From: Parvularcula sp963922235
Lineage (GTDB): Bacteria > Pseudomonadota > Alphaproteobacteria > Caulobacterales > Parvularculaceae
DNA: 7,800 nt
NCBI GenBank assembly: GCA_963922235.1
Contig: CAWUIJ010000129.1
Location: 1-7,800 of the forward strand
Direction: 5' to 3'
Below the pieces are notes generated by a model that was not told where the DNA came from, made no database searches, and saw only the letters and a program-made list of their open reading frames with translations. This document shows positions 1 through 6,643 of this stretch, piece by piece. Each line of letters starts with the position of its first letter. Positions within the stretch are counted from its first letter, which is position 1. A program made the translations under genes and the position numbers.

Positions 1-963
1 GAAGCTGGCTCGTTCGAGCTTTCAACCTTCACACTGCAGTCGCAGAACCTCGACAATATCGAGATTGCTGGCCGTGTTGGTGCAACACCGATCTATGCAA
101 CAGATGCGAACGCTGAGGTCGCGTTCGACAACCTCTACCGTGCGTTCAACTCTGGTCTTGCTGACCGTCTGGACATCAGCGGTGACGGTGCTGTCGATCT
201 GACACCAGCCGGTGTCGACGATCAGCTGACTGCTGATGGTATCGCACGTCCAGCTGACCCCTTCGGTGGCGGTGAGACGTTCTTCACGTTCTACGGCAGT
301 GACGACGATATCGCGTTCTTGAACTCGATCGGTGTCGGTGCGCTGAACCTTGGCAACATCGGTGGTGATGCTTCGCAAGAAGTCATCGCGATCAACCTCG
401 ACTCGGCAACCGGCGGCGGTGCAACGCAAACAACTGGCGGCATCATTGACGCCACAGCTGCTGGTACCGGCGGCGTTGCCATCAACTACACAGCTGCTGC
501 TGCGGCGGCGGCTGGTGGTGCAACCGACGTCTTCACCGGTGGTTCGGCTGAAGCTGAATTCGCCAGCGTTGACGATTACCTCCAGCAGGTCGTGTTTGAT
601 GACACGCAGCTTCGTGCTTTCGCTGACGCAACCGGCTTCCGGGCCGTGGCACGTCAGATCGAAGTCGAGGACGCAAACACATCCAACGTTCAGGCTGGTT
701 TCGTTCTTGCTGACACACTGATCAGCCGTGTGAACGTGGCTGCAACAGTCGTTGGTGTCTTCGAATCGACCCTCGAGTCGCGTCAGACTTTCCTCTCAGA
801 CCTCACTGACTCGCTCGAGCTCGGTGTGGCCGCTCTGACGGAGGCTGACCTCAACGAAGAGTCGAGCACGCTCCAGGCCCTTCAGGTCCAAGAACAGCTC
901 GCTGTTCAGGCCCTGTCGATCGCCAACCAGCGTCCACAGACCATCCTGTCACTCTTCCGTTAA
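1..963 (+). CDS. fliC: Flagellin, C-terminal part (5' end outside window)
   Basis: This is the filament subunit, exported through the flagellar channel and polymerised outside the cell. The frame is open from base 1, giving 320 residues and a TAA stop; the conserved N-terminal D0/D1 region is off the left edge. Residues 243-320 form the conserved C-terminal coil, with the typical ending SIANQRPQTILSLFR. The middle (about 50-190) is the variable, surface-exposed part and is rich in Gly, Ala, Thr and Asp. It includes a run of seven alanines encoded by GCT and GCG triplets (493-513) and an EF-hand-like stretch DISGDGAVDL (visible residues 58-67). No Cys or Trp is present, as is usual for flagellins. 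Arg is almost always CGT and Asp mostly GAC, the bias of a highly expressed gene. It is followed by a hairpin and then flaF-flbT. Family assignment is firm; the symbol fliC is by convention, as relatives are also called flaA or fljK. Confidence 0.93.
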   Translation, partial: EAGSFELSTFTLQSQNLDNIEIAGRVGATPIYATDANAEVAFDNLYRAFNSGLADRLDISGDGAVDLTPAGVDDQLTADGIARPADPFGGGETFFTFYGSDDDIAFLNSIGVGALNLGNIGGDASQEVIAINLDSATGGGATQTTGGIIDATAAGTGGVAINYTAAAAAAAGGATDVFTGGSAEAEFASVDDYLQQVVFDDTQLRAFADATGFRAVARQIEVEDANTSNVQAGFVLADTLISRVNVAATVVGVFESTLESRQTFLSDLTDSLELGVAALTEADLNEESSTLQALQVQEQLAVQALSIANQRPQTILSLFR

Positions 964-979
964 TCGGAACAATGACATC

Positions 980-1006
980 GGTACCCGGAGCTTCGCTCCG
1001 GGTACC
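980..1006 (+). terminator. Strong hairpin after the flagellin gene
   Basis: Perfect 12-bp inverted repeat, GGTACCCGGAGC and GCTCCGGGTACC, around a TTC loop, beginning 16 bases after the flagellin stop. The bases after it (AACCCTTCTTG) hold only a broken T-run. It could therefore be a weak or leaky intrinsic terminator, or a 3' stabilising hairpin on an abundant flagellin mRNA that still lets some transcripts reach flaF-flbT. The hairpin is seen directly; the function is inferred. Confidence 0.65.
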
Positions 1007-1053
1007 AACCCTTCTTGAGACAAACCAAGAAAATTGAGGGACGAGAACAGTCT

Positions 1054-1455
1054 ATGTATGGCAGGGCCGGCGCAAACGCCGCGTACAAAAAAACGATCAC
1101 GGAAACTGAAGAGCCACGCGAGCTCGAACGAAAAGTGTTTCTGCAGATCAATGGTGATCTCGAACGAGCAGCAAAAGCGGGGAAGTTCCCGCTTTCGGGT
1201 GAAGCCCTCGATGCGCTCAGTCGAAATCAAAAGCTCTGGGGAGAGCTTATGTTTGATTGTGCCTATAAGGACAATCCGCTCCCTGCACAGCTGAAGGCCG
1301 GCATCATCTCGCTTGCAATCTTCGTCGATCGGCACACCCCACTCGTGATTTCAGGTGAAAAAGCGATCGAACCGCTCTTGGAAATCAACCGCAGTATCAT
1401 TCGTGGTCTTGCTGGACATAAGCCGAATCAAACCACCGAGACAGAGGCAGGTTAA
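1054..1455 (+). CDS. flaF: Flagellar biosynthesis regulator FlaF
   Basis: A 133-residue cytoplasmic regulator of flagellin. In Caulobacter, FlaF is needed for flagellin synthesis and acts against FlbT on the flagellin mRNA. Family signs are the N-terminal AYKK followed by PRELERKVF (21-29), the core NQKLWGEL (58-65), the central LPAQLKAGIISLAIFVDR (76-93), and EPLLEINRSIIRGLA (106-120). The chosen start is ATG at 1054, because family similarity begins at this MYGRAGANAAYKK end. A TTG start at 1015 would add 13 residues with no family resemblance. Purine-rich GAGGGACGAG lies upstream (1036-1045). The gene comes directly after flagellin, and flbT follows after 6 bases, so the two are probably cotranscribed. 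The C-terminal tail (about 122-133) is polar and likely disordered. Confidence 0.9.
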   Translation: MYGRAGANAAYKKTITETEEPRELERKVFLQINGDLERAAKAGKFPLSGEALDALSRNQKLWGELMFDCAYKDNPLPAQLKAGIISLAIFVDRHTPLVISGEKAIEPLLEINRSIIRGLAGHKPNQTTETEAG

Positions 1456-1461
1456 CCACTC

Positions 1462-1944
1462 ATGGGACTTCGATTACGCCTCCGCCCCAATGAACGCATC
1501 ATTGTGAATGGCTGTGTTTTGACGAATGGTGATCGACGCAACACGATCACTGTATCGAGCTTTGGCCAAGTTTTGCGCGGAAAGTATGTTCTCCAACCCG
1601 AGGACGCAAAAACGCCAATTCGCCGGCTTTATTTTACCATACAGATGCTTCTGATCTCCGGTTGTGACGACGCAATGCTGCGCCACGCCTCAAAACTCGG
1701 CGCCTATGTGTTCACGCATATGGATAACGACGAGCACCGGAAAATCTTGCTTGAAGCCATAGATGAAGTGCATTTGCGCGATTTCTATAAGGCTATGGTC
1801 AAACTTCATCCGCTACTTGAATTGCCTGAGCGAACCGAAGCGGAGGCAGCCACAAAGTACCCCGCAGAACTTGAAGCGGAGAACAGGGCTTTCCACGCTG
1901 CTGCCGAAGCGCGGATGGGAAAATCATTGCAGTCAGCCCACTGA
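1462..1944 (+). CDS. flbT: Flagellar biosynthesis repressor FlbT
   Basis: A 160-residue RNA-acting regulator. In Caulobacter, FlbT binds the 5' untranslated region of flagellin mRNA and lowers its stability and translation until the hook is built. Family hallmarks are the start MGLRLRLRPNERIIVNGCVLTNG (1-23), DRR (24-26), LQPEDAKTPIRRLYF (44-58), and the helical half ending with LHPLLELPE (115-123). Residues 124-160 form a charged and alanine-rich helical tail. GAGGCAGG (1444-1451) upstream can serve as the ribosome-binding site. The ATG lies 6 bases after the flaF stop, so coupling is likely. Base composition by eye is lower in GC than in the ArsR region downstream. Identification is firm from the N-terminal motif plus the flaF neighbour; the mode of action is transferred from Caulobacter. 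Confidence 0.9.
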   Translation: MGLRLRLRPNERIIVNGCVLTNGDRRNTITVSSFGQVLRGKYVLQPEDAKTPIRRLYFTIQMLLISGCDDAMLRHASKLGAYVFTHMDNDEHRKILLEAIDEVHLRDFYKAMVKLHPLLELPERTEAEAATKYPAELEAENRAFHAAAEARMGKSLQSAH

Positions 1945-1971
1945 CACACGGGAAGGTTTTAGGAGGCGACG

Positions 1972-3540
1972 ATGACTTCGACTTACACGTCTTATCTCAC
2001 CTTCAATCGGACCTATGGCAAGCCACTGGCGCCTGTTGACACGTCGACGATCAGCTCGACGGGCACACTGGCGCAGGAAGAAGCCTACTTCCGCAACAAT
2101 ATTTTCAAGGTCAGCACCGGTGAAGAACTGGCGGCTGATCAACGTCTTTGGGAATACGCGCTCACGGCGTTTGGTCTTGAAGACCAGATCAACAACAAAG
2201 ACTATGTGATCAAGGTCCTCGATGAGGGCATCTTTGACGCCAATGCTCCTTTTACCGATGATCAGATTGCCGCTGGCACAGGTCAGAGTACGATCAACAG
2301 CATCGCCGAAATCTTCTGGTTCTCTGATTCCTACCCGCTTGATGTGCTGCTTGATGAAGCGATCTTTGATGCCGTCGGCACCACAATTGAGGAGTACGCC
2401 CTCCGAGCTGACGGCGTTTTGGAAGCATCCTTTGCTGAAGGTGAGATCGAGTACTTCGCAGCAAATGCTGGCCTTCAGCTGACTGCGGAGCAGTTGACCA
2501 GTGATCCGCGCCTCTACGATTTCATCATTCGCGCCTATGGTCTTGAATCGGAATTTGGCAACAAAGAGCTGATCACCAAAGCCCTCGAAGCGGGTGTCTA
2601 CAACCCTGGCGCAGGCGTGGTAAAAACGGACTCAGCTGCGAACACGGCTCAAGACAGCCGGTTCGAAACGCTCGCCCGCGCTTTCGCCTTCAACGAGCTT
2701 GGTGACCAAAACGTTCGGAACACAGCGTTTATTGATTCCGTCGTCAACCGTTACAACACCGAGAAGCTTGAGGCAGACGCGCGGACAGAGCGTGACGAAA
2801 CTCTTCGCGGCGTGCAGTTCAATGCTGAAGATCAGCGTGAGATTGAATACTTCCGCGATAACATCGGTAAGGTGAAAAACGCGGATGACTTGATTGCGGA
2901 CTTCCGTCTTTATCGCTTCGTCCTCCGCGCTTATGACCTCGAGAGCCAACTCGACTCCCAAGCGCTGATCAAAAAGGTGCTCGACGAAGGTGTCGCCGAT
3001 CCTGATTCTCTTGCCAATGAACTGATCGACGACAAGTACCGAATTCTCGCGGCCGACCTTGGCTTTGCAGAGGACGGAACAAAGAATGTCCGGAATCCGA
3101 ACTTTGCCACCGATGTCATCGAACGCTTTGAGCGGGTCACAGCAGAGACAGATGCCGGTGTTGACAATGTCGGTGTGCGTCTTGCGGCGTATTTTGAGCG
3201 CCAGGCTCCCAACATCACCAGCTGGCTTACCGTGCTTGGTGATACAGCCTTGCGAGAGGTGGTCTTCACGACTTTCGATTTGCCTGAAGAGCTCGGCACG
3301 CTGGCGCCTGAACGGCTCGTTCAAATCCTCGAAGATCGCTATGACATCGGGGATCTTCAGAAGCCTGAGCAGCTCGATAAGTTCCTGAACCGCTTCTCTG
3401 TTCTCTATGACGTGAGGAATGGCGCACCAAGCAGCGCAGGCGACTCAAACCTCCTGTCACTCTATGGCATTGGTGGTGATTCAGGCTCCGGCAACGTGTC
3501 GATCGACTCAGCAACGCTGAGCGCCACGAACCTCTTTTAG
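1972..3540 (+). CDS. DUF1217 flagellar-cluster protein of unknown function
   Basis: A 522-residue acidic protein with no signal peptide, membrane segment or enzyme motif visible. It consists of four diverged copies of one helical unit. Copy 1 is 36-88 (EEAYFRNNIFKVSTGEELAAD), copy 2 is 157-211 (EIEYFAANAGLQLTAEQLTSD), and copy 3 is 288-343 (EIEYFRDNIGKVKNADDLIAD). Copy 4 is weaker, 401-460 (RLAAYFERQAPNI...LREVVFTTFDL). Copies 1-3 share the order YF, xDxRLxxxxxxAxxLE, then a (V/A)L(D/E)xG end, the pattern I associate with DUF1217. The C-terminus (about 481-522) is Gly/Ser-rich and low complexity. A strong AGGAGG (1961-1966) precedes the ATG by 5 bases, so high expression is plausible. The start is 27 bases after flbT, and two in-frame TAG codons end the gene. 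Its place in this cluster suggests a role in flagellum assembly or structure, but the function is unknown. Confidence 0.82.
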   Translation: MTSTYTSYLTFNRTYGKPLAPVDTSTISSTGTLAQEEAYFRNNIFKVSTGEELAADQRLWEYALTAFGLEDQINNKDYVIKVLDEGIFDANAPFTDDQIAAGTGQSTINSIAEIFWFSDSYPLDVLLDEAIFDAVGTTIEEYALRADGVLEASFAEGEIEYFAANAGLQLTAEQLTSDPRLYDFIIRAYGLESEFGNKELITKALEAGVYNPGAGVVKTDSAANTAQDSRFETLARAFAFNELGDQNVRNTAFIDSVVNRYNTEKLEADARTERDETLRGVQFNAEDQREIEYFRDNIGKVKNADDLIADFRLYRFVLRAYDLESQLDSQALIKKVLDEGVADPDSLANELIDDKYRILAADLGFAEDGTKNVRNPNFATDVIERFERVTAETDAGVDNVGVRLAAYFERQAPNITSWLTVLGDTALREVVFTTFDLPEELGTLAPERLVQILEDRYDIGDLQKPEQLDKFLNRFSVLYDVRNGAPSSAGDSNLLSLYGIGGDSGSGNVSIDSATLSATNLF

Positions 3541-3640
3541 TAGAACGGATTATCGAGACTTCGGTCATCCGTAACGAGTGCGTAGGGATGACTGTAAGCT
3601 GGTGATCACTTCGGTGAAGCCCGCGGGCCCTCAACACGGA
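3541..3640. other. Intergenic gap between convergent DUF1217 gene and fliI
   Basis: This 100-base gap receives transcription from both sides, so termination signals are expected here. What is visible is weak. There is a 7-bp inverted repeat GTCATCC/GGATGAC (3564-3570 and 3586-3592) with a 15-base loop. There is a short TCAC-TTCG-GTGA hairpin (3606-3617) with a UUCG loop. There is also a 10-bp palindrome GCCCGCGGGC (3619-3628). None is followed by a clear T-run on either strand. No gene or tRNA is seen. Confidence 0.4.
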
Positions 3641-5116
3641 TCAGTGCGTTTCCGCGTCAATAATATCTTCGGGCACATCCTCTTGGACATCAGGCATGAC
3701 CTCAGGAACGATAAGCTCAGTTGAGGCCTCTTCTTCGGCGGCTGCTTCTGGCTCATCAGCGGCATGACGCTGATGCCCAAGGATCGTAGCTAGACTCGAC
3801 ATACCTTGATCAGCAGGCACACTTTCAAGCCGGTCTTGATGGCAGAACTGCTCAAGCGCTGGAACCTTCTCGAGGGCCCGATCCGTTTCAGGATCACTTC
3901 CGCGCTTGTAAAGACCGATCGAGATGATGTCGCGTTTGTCTTCGTAGACGGACAAGAGGCGTCGAGCCTCAGAAGCAATCGCAGCGTCCGCCGGGCCTTC
4001 ATAGCAGTCAGGCACAAGGCGAGACACCGAACCTGGAATATCGATCGACGGATACCGGCCGCGCATCGCAATATCACGGCTCAAACGAATATGCCCGTCC
4101 AAGATACCGCGCACACTATCGGCGATCGGATCATCATGATCATCGCCGTCCACAAGAACAGTCGCTGCCAGGGTGATATCTCCTTGATTGGCAAGGCCCG
4201 GTCCCGAGCGCTCAAGCAAGTGAGCCAACTCACCAAAGACAGAAGGCGGGAAACCGCGCGCTGATGGAGGCTCACCCACGGCAAGACCGATCTCTCGCAA
4301 AGCATGGGCAAAGCGGGTCACCGAATCCATCATACAGAAGACATTCCGTCCACGTTTGCGTTGGTCTTCAGCGACAGCCATCGTCAGATAAGCGGCCTGG
4401 CGACGCGCGAGCGGGCTTTCATCCGATGTCGCCACAACCACGATGGAACGTTTGAGGCCTTCTTCGCCCAGGTCGCGCTGGAGGAACTCTTGCACCTCCC
4501 GGCCCCGCTCGCCAATTAGCCCAATGACATTGACATCAGCAGCACTGGACCGAGCAAGCATCGAAAGAAGGGTCGACTTACCAACACCGGAACCGGCGAA
4601 AATGCCCATCCGCTGACCACGGCAGATCGGGGTAAAAGCGTCGATGGTTTTGATCCCTGTATCGAGCATCTCACCCACACGGCGACGCTTGAACGCCGAT
4701 GGTGGTGTGCCGCGCAACGGGGTGGCGAAGGCGCCCTCAGGCAGAGGCCCCTTTCCATCAATGGGTTCAGCCATCGGACCGATGACGCGACCAAGCCAAG
4801 CATCCGAAACTTTGATCCGGAAGCGCTGCTCGTTGAAGAATACTTTCGCGCCCACCGGCACGCCTTCGGTGTCGGAGAAGCCCATCAGAAGCGTCTGATC
4901 ACGCTCCACCCCCACGACTTGGCACGGTAGAGGATCGCCGCCGTGGCGCTCCACATGGCACAGGTCACCGGCGGAGAGGACGCCCGAAAGCCCCCTCACC
5001 TTCAAGACCATACCGAGGGCAGAAGAAATTTCGCCTTCCCAGACAGGGCCAGGCAAATGCCGCAACATCGAGGCGGCATCATCAAGAGTACGGGCAGCTG
5101 CGCGTTGATCGCTCAT
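3641..5116 (-). CDS. fliI: Flagellar export apparatus ATPase FliI
   Basis: A 491-residue cytoplasmic ATPase that energises flagellar type III export, related to the F1-ATPase beta subunit. The Walker A motif GSGVGKST is at 175-182. GERGREV (202-208) carries the likely catalytic Glu203. Walker B, NVFCMMDS, is at 258-265 with Asp264. The type III ATPase signature GEPPSARGFPPSVFGEL is at 281-297. The chosen start is ATG at 5116, preceded by AAGGGAC at 4 bases. A TTG start 87 bases upstream would add 29 residues that do not resemble FliI. After the usual C-terminal helical domain (to about 450) comes a tail of 41 residues with 15 acidic and no Lys or Arg residues, not seen in the roughly 457-residue enterobacterial FliI. 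No fliJ or fliH lies next to it in the window. It is divergent from flgB and probably shares its control region. Confidence 0.96.
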   Translation of the reverse strand: MSDQRAAARTLDDAASMLRHLPGPVWEGEISSALGMVLKVRGLSGVLSAGDLCHVERHGGDPLPCQVVGVERDQTLLMGFSDTEGVPVGAKVFFNEQRFRIKVSDAWLGRVIGPMAEPIDGKGPLPEGAFATPLRGTPPSAFKRRRVGEMLDTGIKTIDAFTPICRGQRMGIFAGSGVGKSTLLSMLARSSAADVNVIGLIGERGREVQEFLQRDLGEEGLKRSIVVVATSDESPLARRQAAYLTMAVAEDQRKRGRNVFCMMDSVTRFAHALREIGLAVGEPPSARGFPPSVFGELAHLLERSGPGLANQGDITLAATVLVDGDDHDDPIADSVRGILDGHIRLSRDIAMRGRYPSIDIPGSVSRLVPDCYEGPADAAIASEARRLLSVYEDKRDIISIGLYKRGSDPETDRALEKVPALEQFCHQDRLESVPADQGMSSLATILGHQRHAADEPEAAAEEEASTELIVPEVMPDVQEDVPEDIIDAETH

Positions 5117-5158
5117 GTTTGTCCCTTCATAGAACGCCACCTGTCTGCCCCACGACCT

Positions 5159-5173
5159 TTTATGCGGGTTTAA
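5159..5173. promoter_or_regulatory. Candidate CtrA box in the fliI-flgB divergent region
   Basis: TTTA-N7-TTAA lies about midway in the 107-base gap between fliI and flgB. The known CtrA consensus is TTAA-N7-TTAA, so one of eight fixed positions differs. The consensus is symmetric and could serve both directions. CtrA controls flagellar genes in Caulobacter and motility in Rhodobacterales, which makes the site plausible. The longer form TTAAC-N5-GTTAA is matched less well. I saw no convincing sigma-54, sigma-28 or -35/-10 promoter in the gap. Confidence 0.35.
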
Positions 5174-5205
5174 GGCCCGAGTGGTTTTCTGCTTCCCGTG
5201 CAAGC

Positions 5206-5210
5206 AGGAG
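5206..5210 (+). promoter_or_regulatory. Likely flgB ribosome-binding site, long spacing
   Basis: AGGAG is the only good Shine-Dalgarno sequence ahead of flgB, but it ends 13 bases before the ATG at 5224, longer than the usual 5-9. Family similarity begins at that ATG (MIEGINLFETM), and no in-frame start codon lies closer to the AGGAG, so the start is kept. Confidence 0.5.
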
Positions 5211-5223
5211 AATCCGCGCGCCC

Positions 5224-5616
5224 ATGATTGAAGGCATCAACCTTTTCGAGACGATGAGCCAAAAGCTCGACTATCTTGGTGTGCGCCATACCCTCTTGGC
5301 GCAGAACGTCGCCAACGCCGACACCCCCGGATACAAAGCCCAAGACCTCAAATCATTTTCAGAAGCTCTCCGTACGGTGAAGCCGGCGGGAATGTTGGCC
5401 ACGCACAACATGCATATGGTCGCTGAGCAGGGAAACACGACCTATCGCGAAGATCGCCGGGTTGAAGGTTGGGAAGTCGAGCCCTCGGGTAACCAGATCA
5501 GCCTGGAAGAGCAGATGATCGAGGCAGCGGATAGCGTCAGCCAGTATCAGCTCGCCACCCAACTCATGAAGAAACACGTCAGCATGTTGAAAGCCACGCT
5601 TTCGACGCGTGCCTAA
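5224..5616 (+). CDS. flgB: Flagellar basal-body proximal rod protein FlgB
   Basis: A 130-residue proximal rod subunit, exported through the flagellar channel and assembled in the periplasm. The N-terminal rod signature LLAQNVANADTPGYKAQDL (24-42) is clear. The C-terminal part has GNQISLEEQMIEAAD (89-103), followed by a helix, QYQLATQLMKKHVSMLKATL (107-126), matching the usual FlgB end. Length fits the family. An open frame extends upstream to a start at 5119, but its extra 35 residues look non-rod-like, so the ATG at 5224 is used. It is the first gene of flgB-flgC-fliE-fliQ, whose spacings are 14 bases, 15 bases and an overlap, indicating one operon. The promoter is presumably in the fliI-flgB gap. 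Confidence 0.95.
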   Translation: MIEGINLFETMSQKLDYLGVRHTLLAQNVANADTPGYKAQDLKSFSEALRTVKPAGMLATHNMHMVAEQGNTTYREDRRVEGWEVEPSGNQISLEEQMIEAADSVSQYQLATQLMKKHVSMLKATLSTRA

Positions 5617-5630
5617 GGACGGATAAGACC

Positions 5631-6044
5631 ATGGATCCTATTTCAGCAGCCATGAAAATCGCCTCTTCGGGCCTCGAAGCTCAATCGCTTCGGGTTCGGA
5701 TGGTGTCAGAGAACATTGCCAACGCCAGTTCATTTGGCGCAGCGCCCGGCGCAGACCCTTACCGCCGGAAGACGATTGTTTTTCAACCCGATTTCAACCG
5801 CGCTCTTGGTGCGGATCTTGTGACAGTGAAAAAGATTGGCGTCGATCCTGGTGAGTTCACACTCTCCTATGACCCGGCCCACCCAGCGGCGAACGCTGAT
5901 GGCTATGTCAAAGTGCCGAACGTCAATCCACTGATCGAAATGACCGACATGCGAGAAGCGACACGGTCTTACGACGCCAACCTCAACCTGATCGAACAGG
6001 CCCGCGGCATGGCTTCAGCCACGCTTGCCCTGCTTGAACGCTAA
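5631..6044 (+). CDS. flgC: Flagellar basal-body proximal rod protein FlgC
   Basis: A 137-residue proximal rod subunit. It has the rod N-terminal motif SENIANASS (26-34), then PYRRKTIVFQP (43-53). The highly conserved FlgC C-terminal block is DPAHPAANADGYVKVPNVNP (81-100), followed by LIEMTDMREATRSYDANL (101-118). Length matches FlgC from other bacteria. The start ATG is preceded by AAGGACGG (5615-5622), which overlaps the flgB stop, so ribosomes may pass from flgB to flgC. It works with FlgB and FliE at the base of the rod. Confidence 0.97.
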   Translation: MDPISAAMKIASSGLEAQSLRVRMVSENIANASSFGAAPGADPYRRKTIVFQPDFNRALGADLVTVKKIGVDPGEFTLSYDPAHPAANADGYVKVPNVNPLIEMTDMREATRSYDANLNLIEQARGMASATLALLER

Positions 6045-6059
6045 GAAGGACGCTGAACG

Positions 6060-6368
6060 ATGATTGAAGCCGTCGCAAACGTCGCCGCAAGCGGTTCCAC
6101 CACCGGCGTGAACATGACATCTGCCTTGGTCGAGACCAAAGAGGTGGCAGGACCGGGCTTTCTCGAAGCTCTTAAAGGAACCGCGATGGACTCGATTCAA
6201 GCGGTCAACCAAAGCGAGACCATGGCTTCTGCTGCCATGCATGGCCAAGCCAGCCTTCAAGAGGTTGTTCAGGCTACGGTGAAAGCCGAAGTGGCCGTGG
6301 AAACAGCCATCTCGATCCGGAACAAAATGATCGAGAGCTATCAAGAAATCATGCGGATGCCGATCTAA
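6060..6368 (+). CDS. fliE: Flagellar hook-basal body complex protein FliE
   Basis: A 102-residue periplasmic protein joining the MS ring and export gate to the rod. The N-terminal 30 residues are low complexity, as is common. The conserved region begins at GFLEALKG (33-40). The family C-terminal signature is SLQEVVQATVKAEVAVETAI (65-84), continued by SIRNKMIESYQEIMRMPI (85-102). The usual length is about 100 residues. AAGAAGGA (6043-6050) lies 9 bases before the ATG. The stop TAA shares one base with the fliQ ATG (TAATG), suggesting translational coupling. Confidence 0.95.
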   Translation: MIEAVANVAASGSTTGVNMTSALVETKEVAGPGFLEALKGTAMDSIQAVNQSETMASAAMHGQASLQEVVQATVKAEVAVETAISIRNKMIESYQEIMRMPI

Positions 6369-6643
6369 TGAGTGAGGCAGACGTCATCCAGATCATTCGC
6401 GAGGGCTTTATCACAACCCTCGTGATCTGCGGTCCCCCACTGATCGCGGGCACGATCACGGGCCTTGGCATCGCGCTTTTCCAGGCGCTGACCCAGGTGC
6501 AAGAGATGACATTGACCTTCGTGCCTAAGTTCGCAGCGATCTTCGCAACGATTGTCTTCAGCCTGCCAATGACTTTCCAAGCTATCACCAAATATGGTGC
6601 ATTGGTTGGTGATAAGATCATCCGGTCAGGCGGGCTTGGCTAA
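6368..6643 (+). CDS. fliQ: Flagellar export gate membrane protein FliQ
   Basis: A 91-residue inner-membrane protein of the FliPQR export gate. It has two hydrophobic helices, about residues 15-38 and 52-72. The conserved FliQ segment between and into them is ALFQALTQVQEMTLTFVPK (36-54). Length is that of a complete FliQ (about 90). There is no obvious Shine-Dalgarno sequence; the start overlaps the fliE stop as TAATG, so it probably depends on coupling. fliP and fliR are not in the window. It ends convergently against the ArsR gene, with the two stop codons sharing two bases within CTAA (6640-6643). The flagellar operon therefore stops here. Confidence 0.96.
   Translation: MSEADVIQIIREGFITTLVICGPPLIAGTITGLGIALFQALTQVQEMTLTFVPKFAAIFATIVFSLPMTFQAITKYGALVGDKIIRSGGLG

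Noticed and set aside
22..429. Minus-strand open frame of 135 codons under the flagellin gene
   Set aside because: Shadow frame caused by the strong codon bias of flagellin; low-complexity, Thr/Val/Arg-rich translation.
1015..1040. TTGAGA as a -35 box for flaF
   Set aside because: No acceptable -10 sequence at 16-18 bases downstream.
1452..1459. TTAACCAC resembling a CtrA half-site (TTAACCAT)
   Set aside because: It overlaps the flaF stop codon and the flbT leader inside an apparent operon, and no second half-site is present; most likely chance.
2632..3324. Long minus-strand open frame (230 codons) inside the DUF1217 gene
   Set aside because: It is fully antisense to a gene with clear protein repeats and a strong ribosome-binding site, and its translation resembles no family I know.
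3806..4264. Plus-strand open frame of 152 codons inside fliI
   Set aside because: Antisense to the conserved ATPase core of FliI; no protein-like pattern.
5117..5203. N-terminal extension of FliI from an upstream TTG
   Set aside because: The extra 29 residues are not FliI-like, and the ATG at 5116 has a well-placed AAGGGAC.
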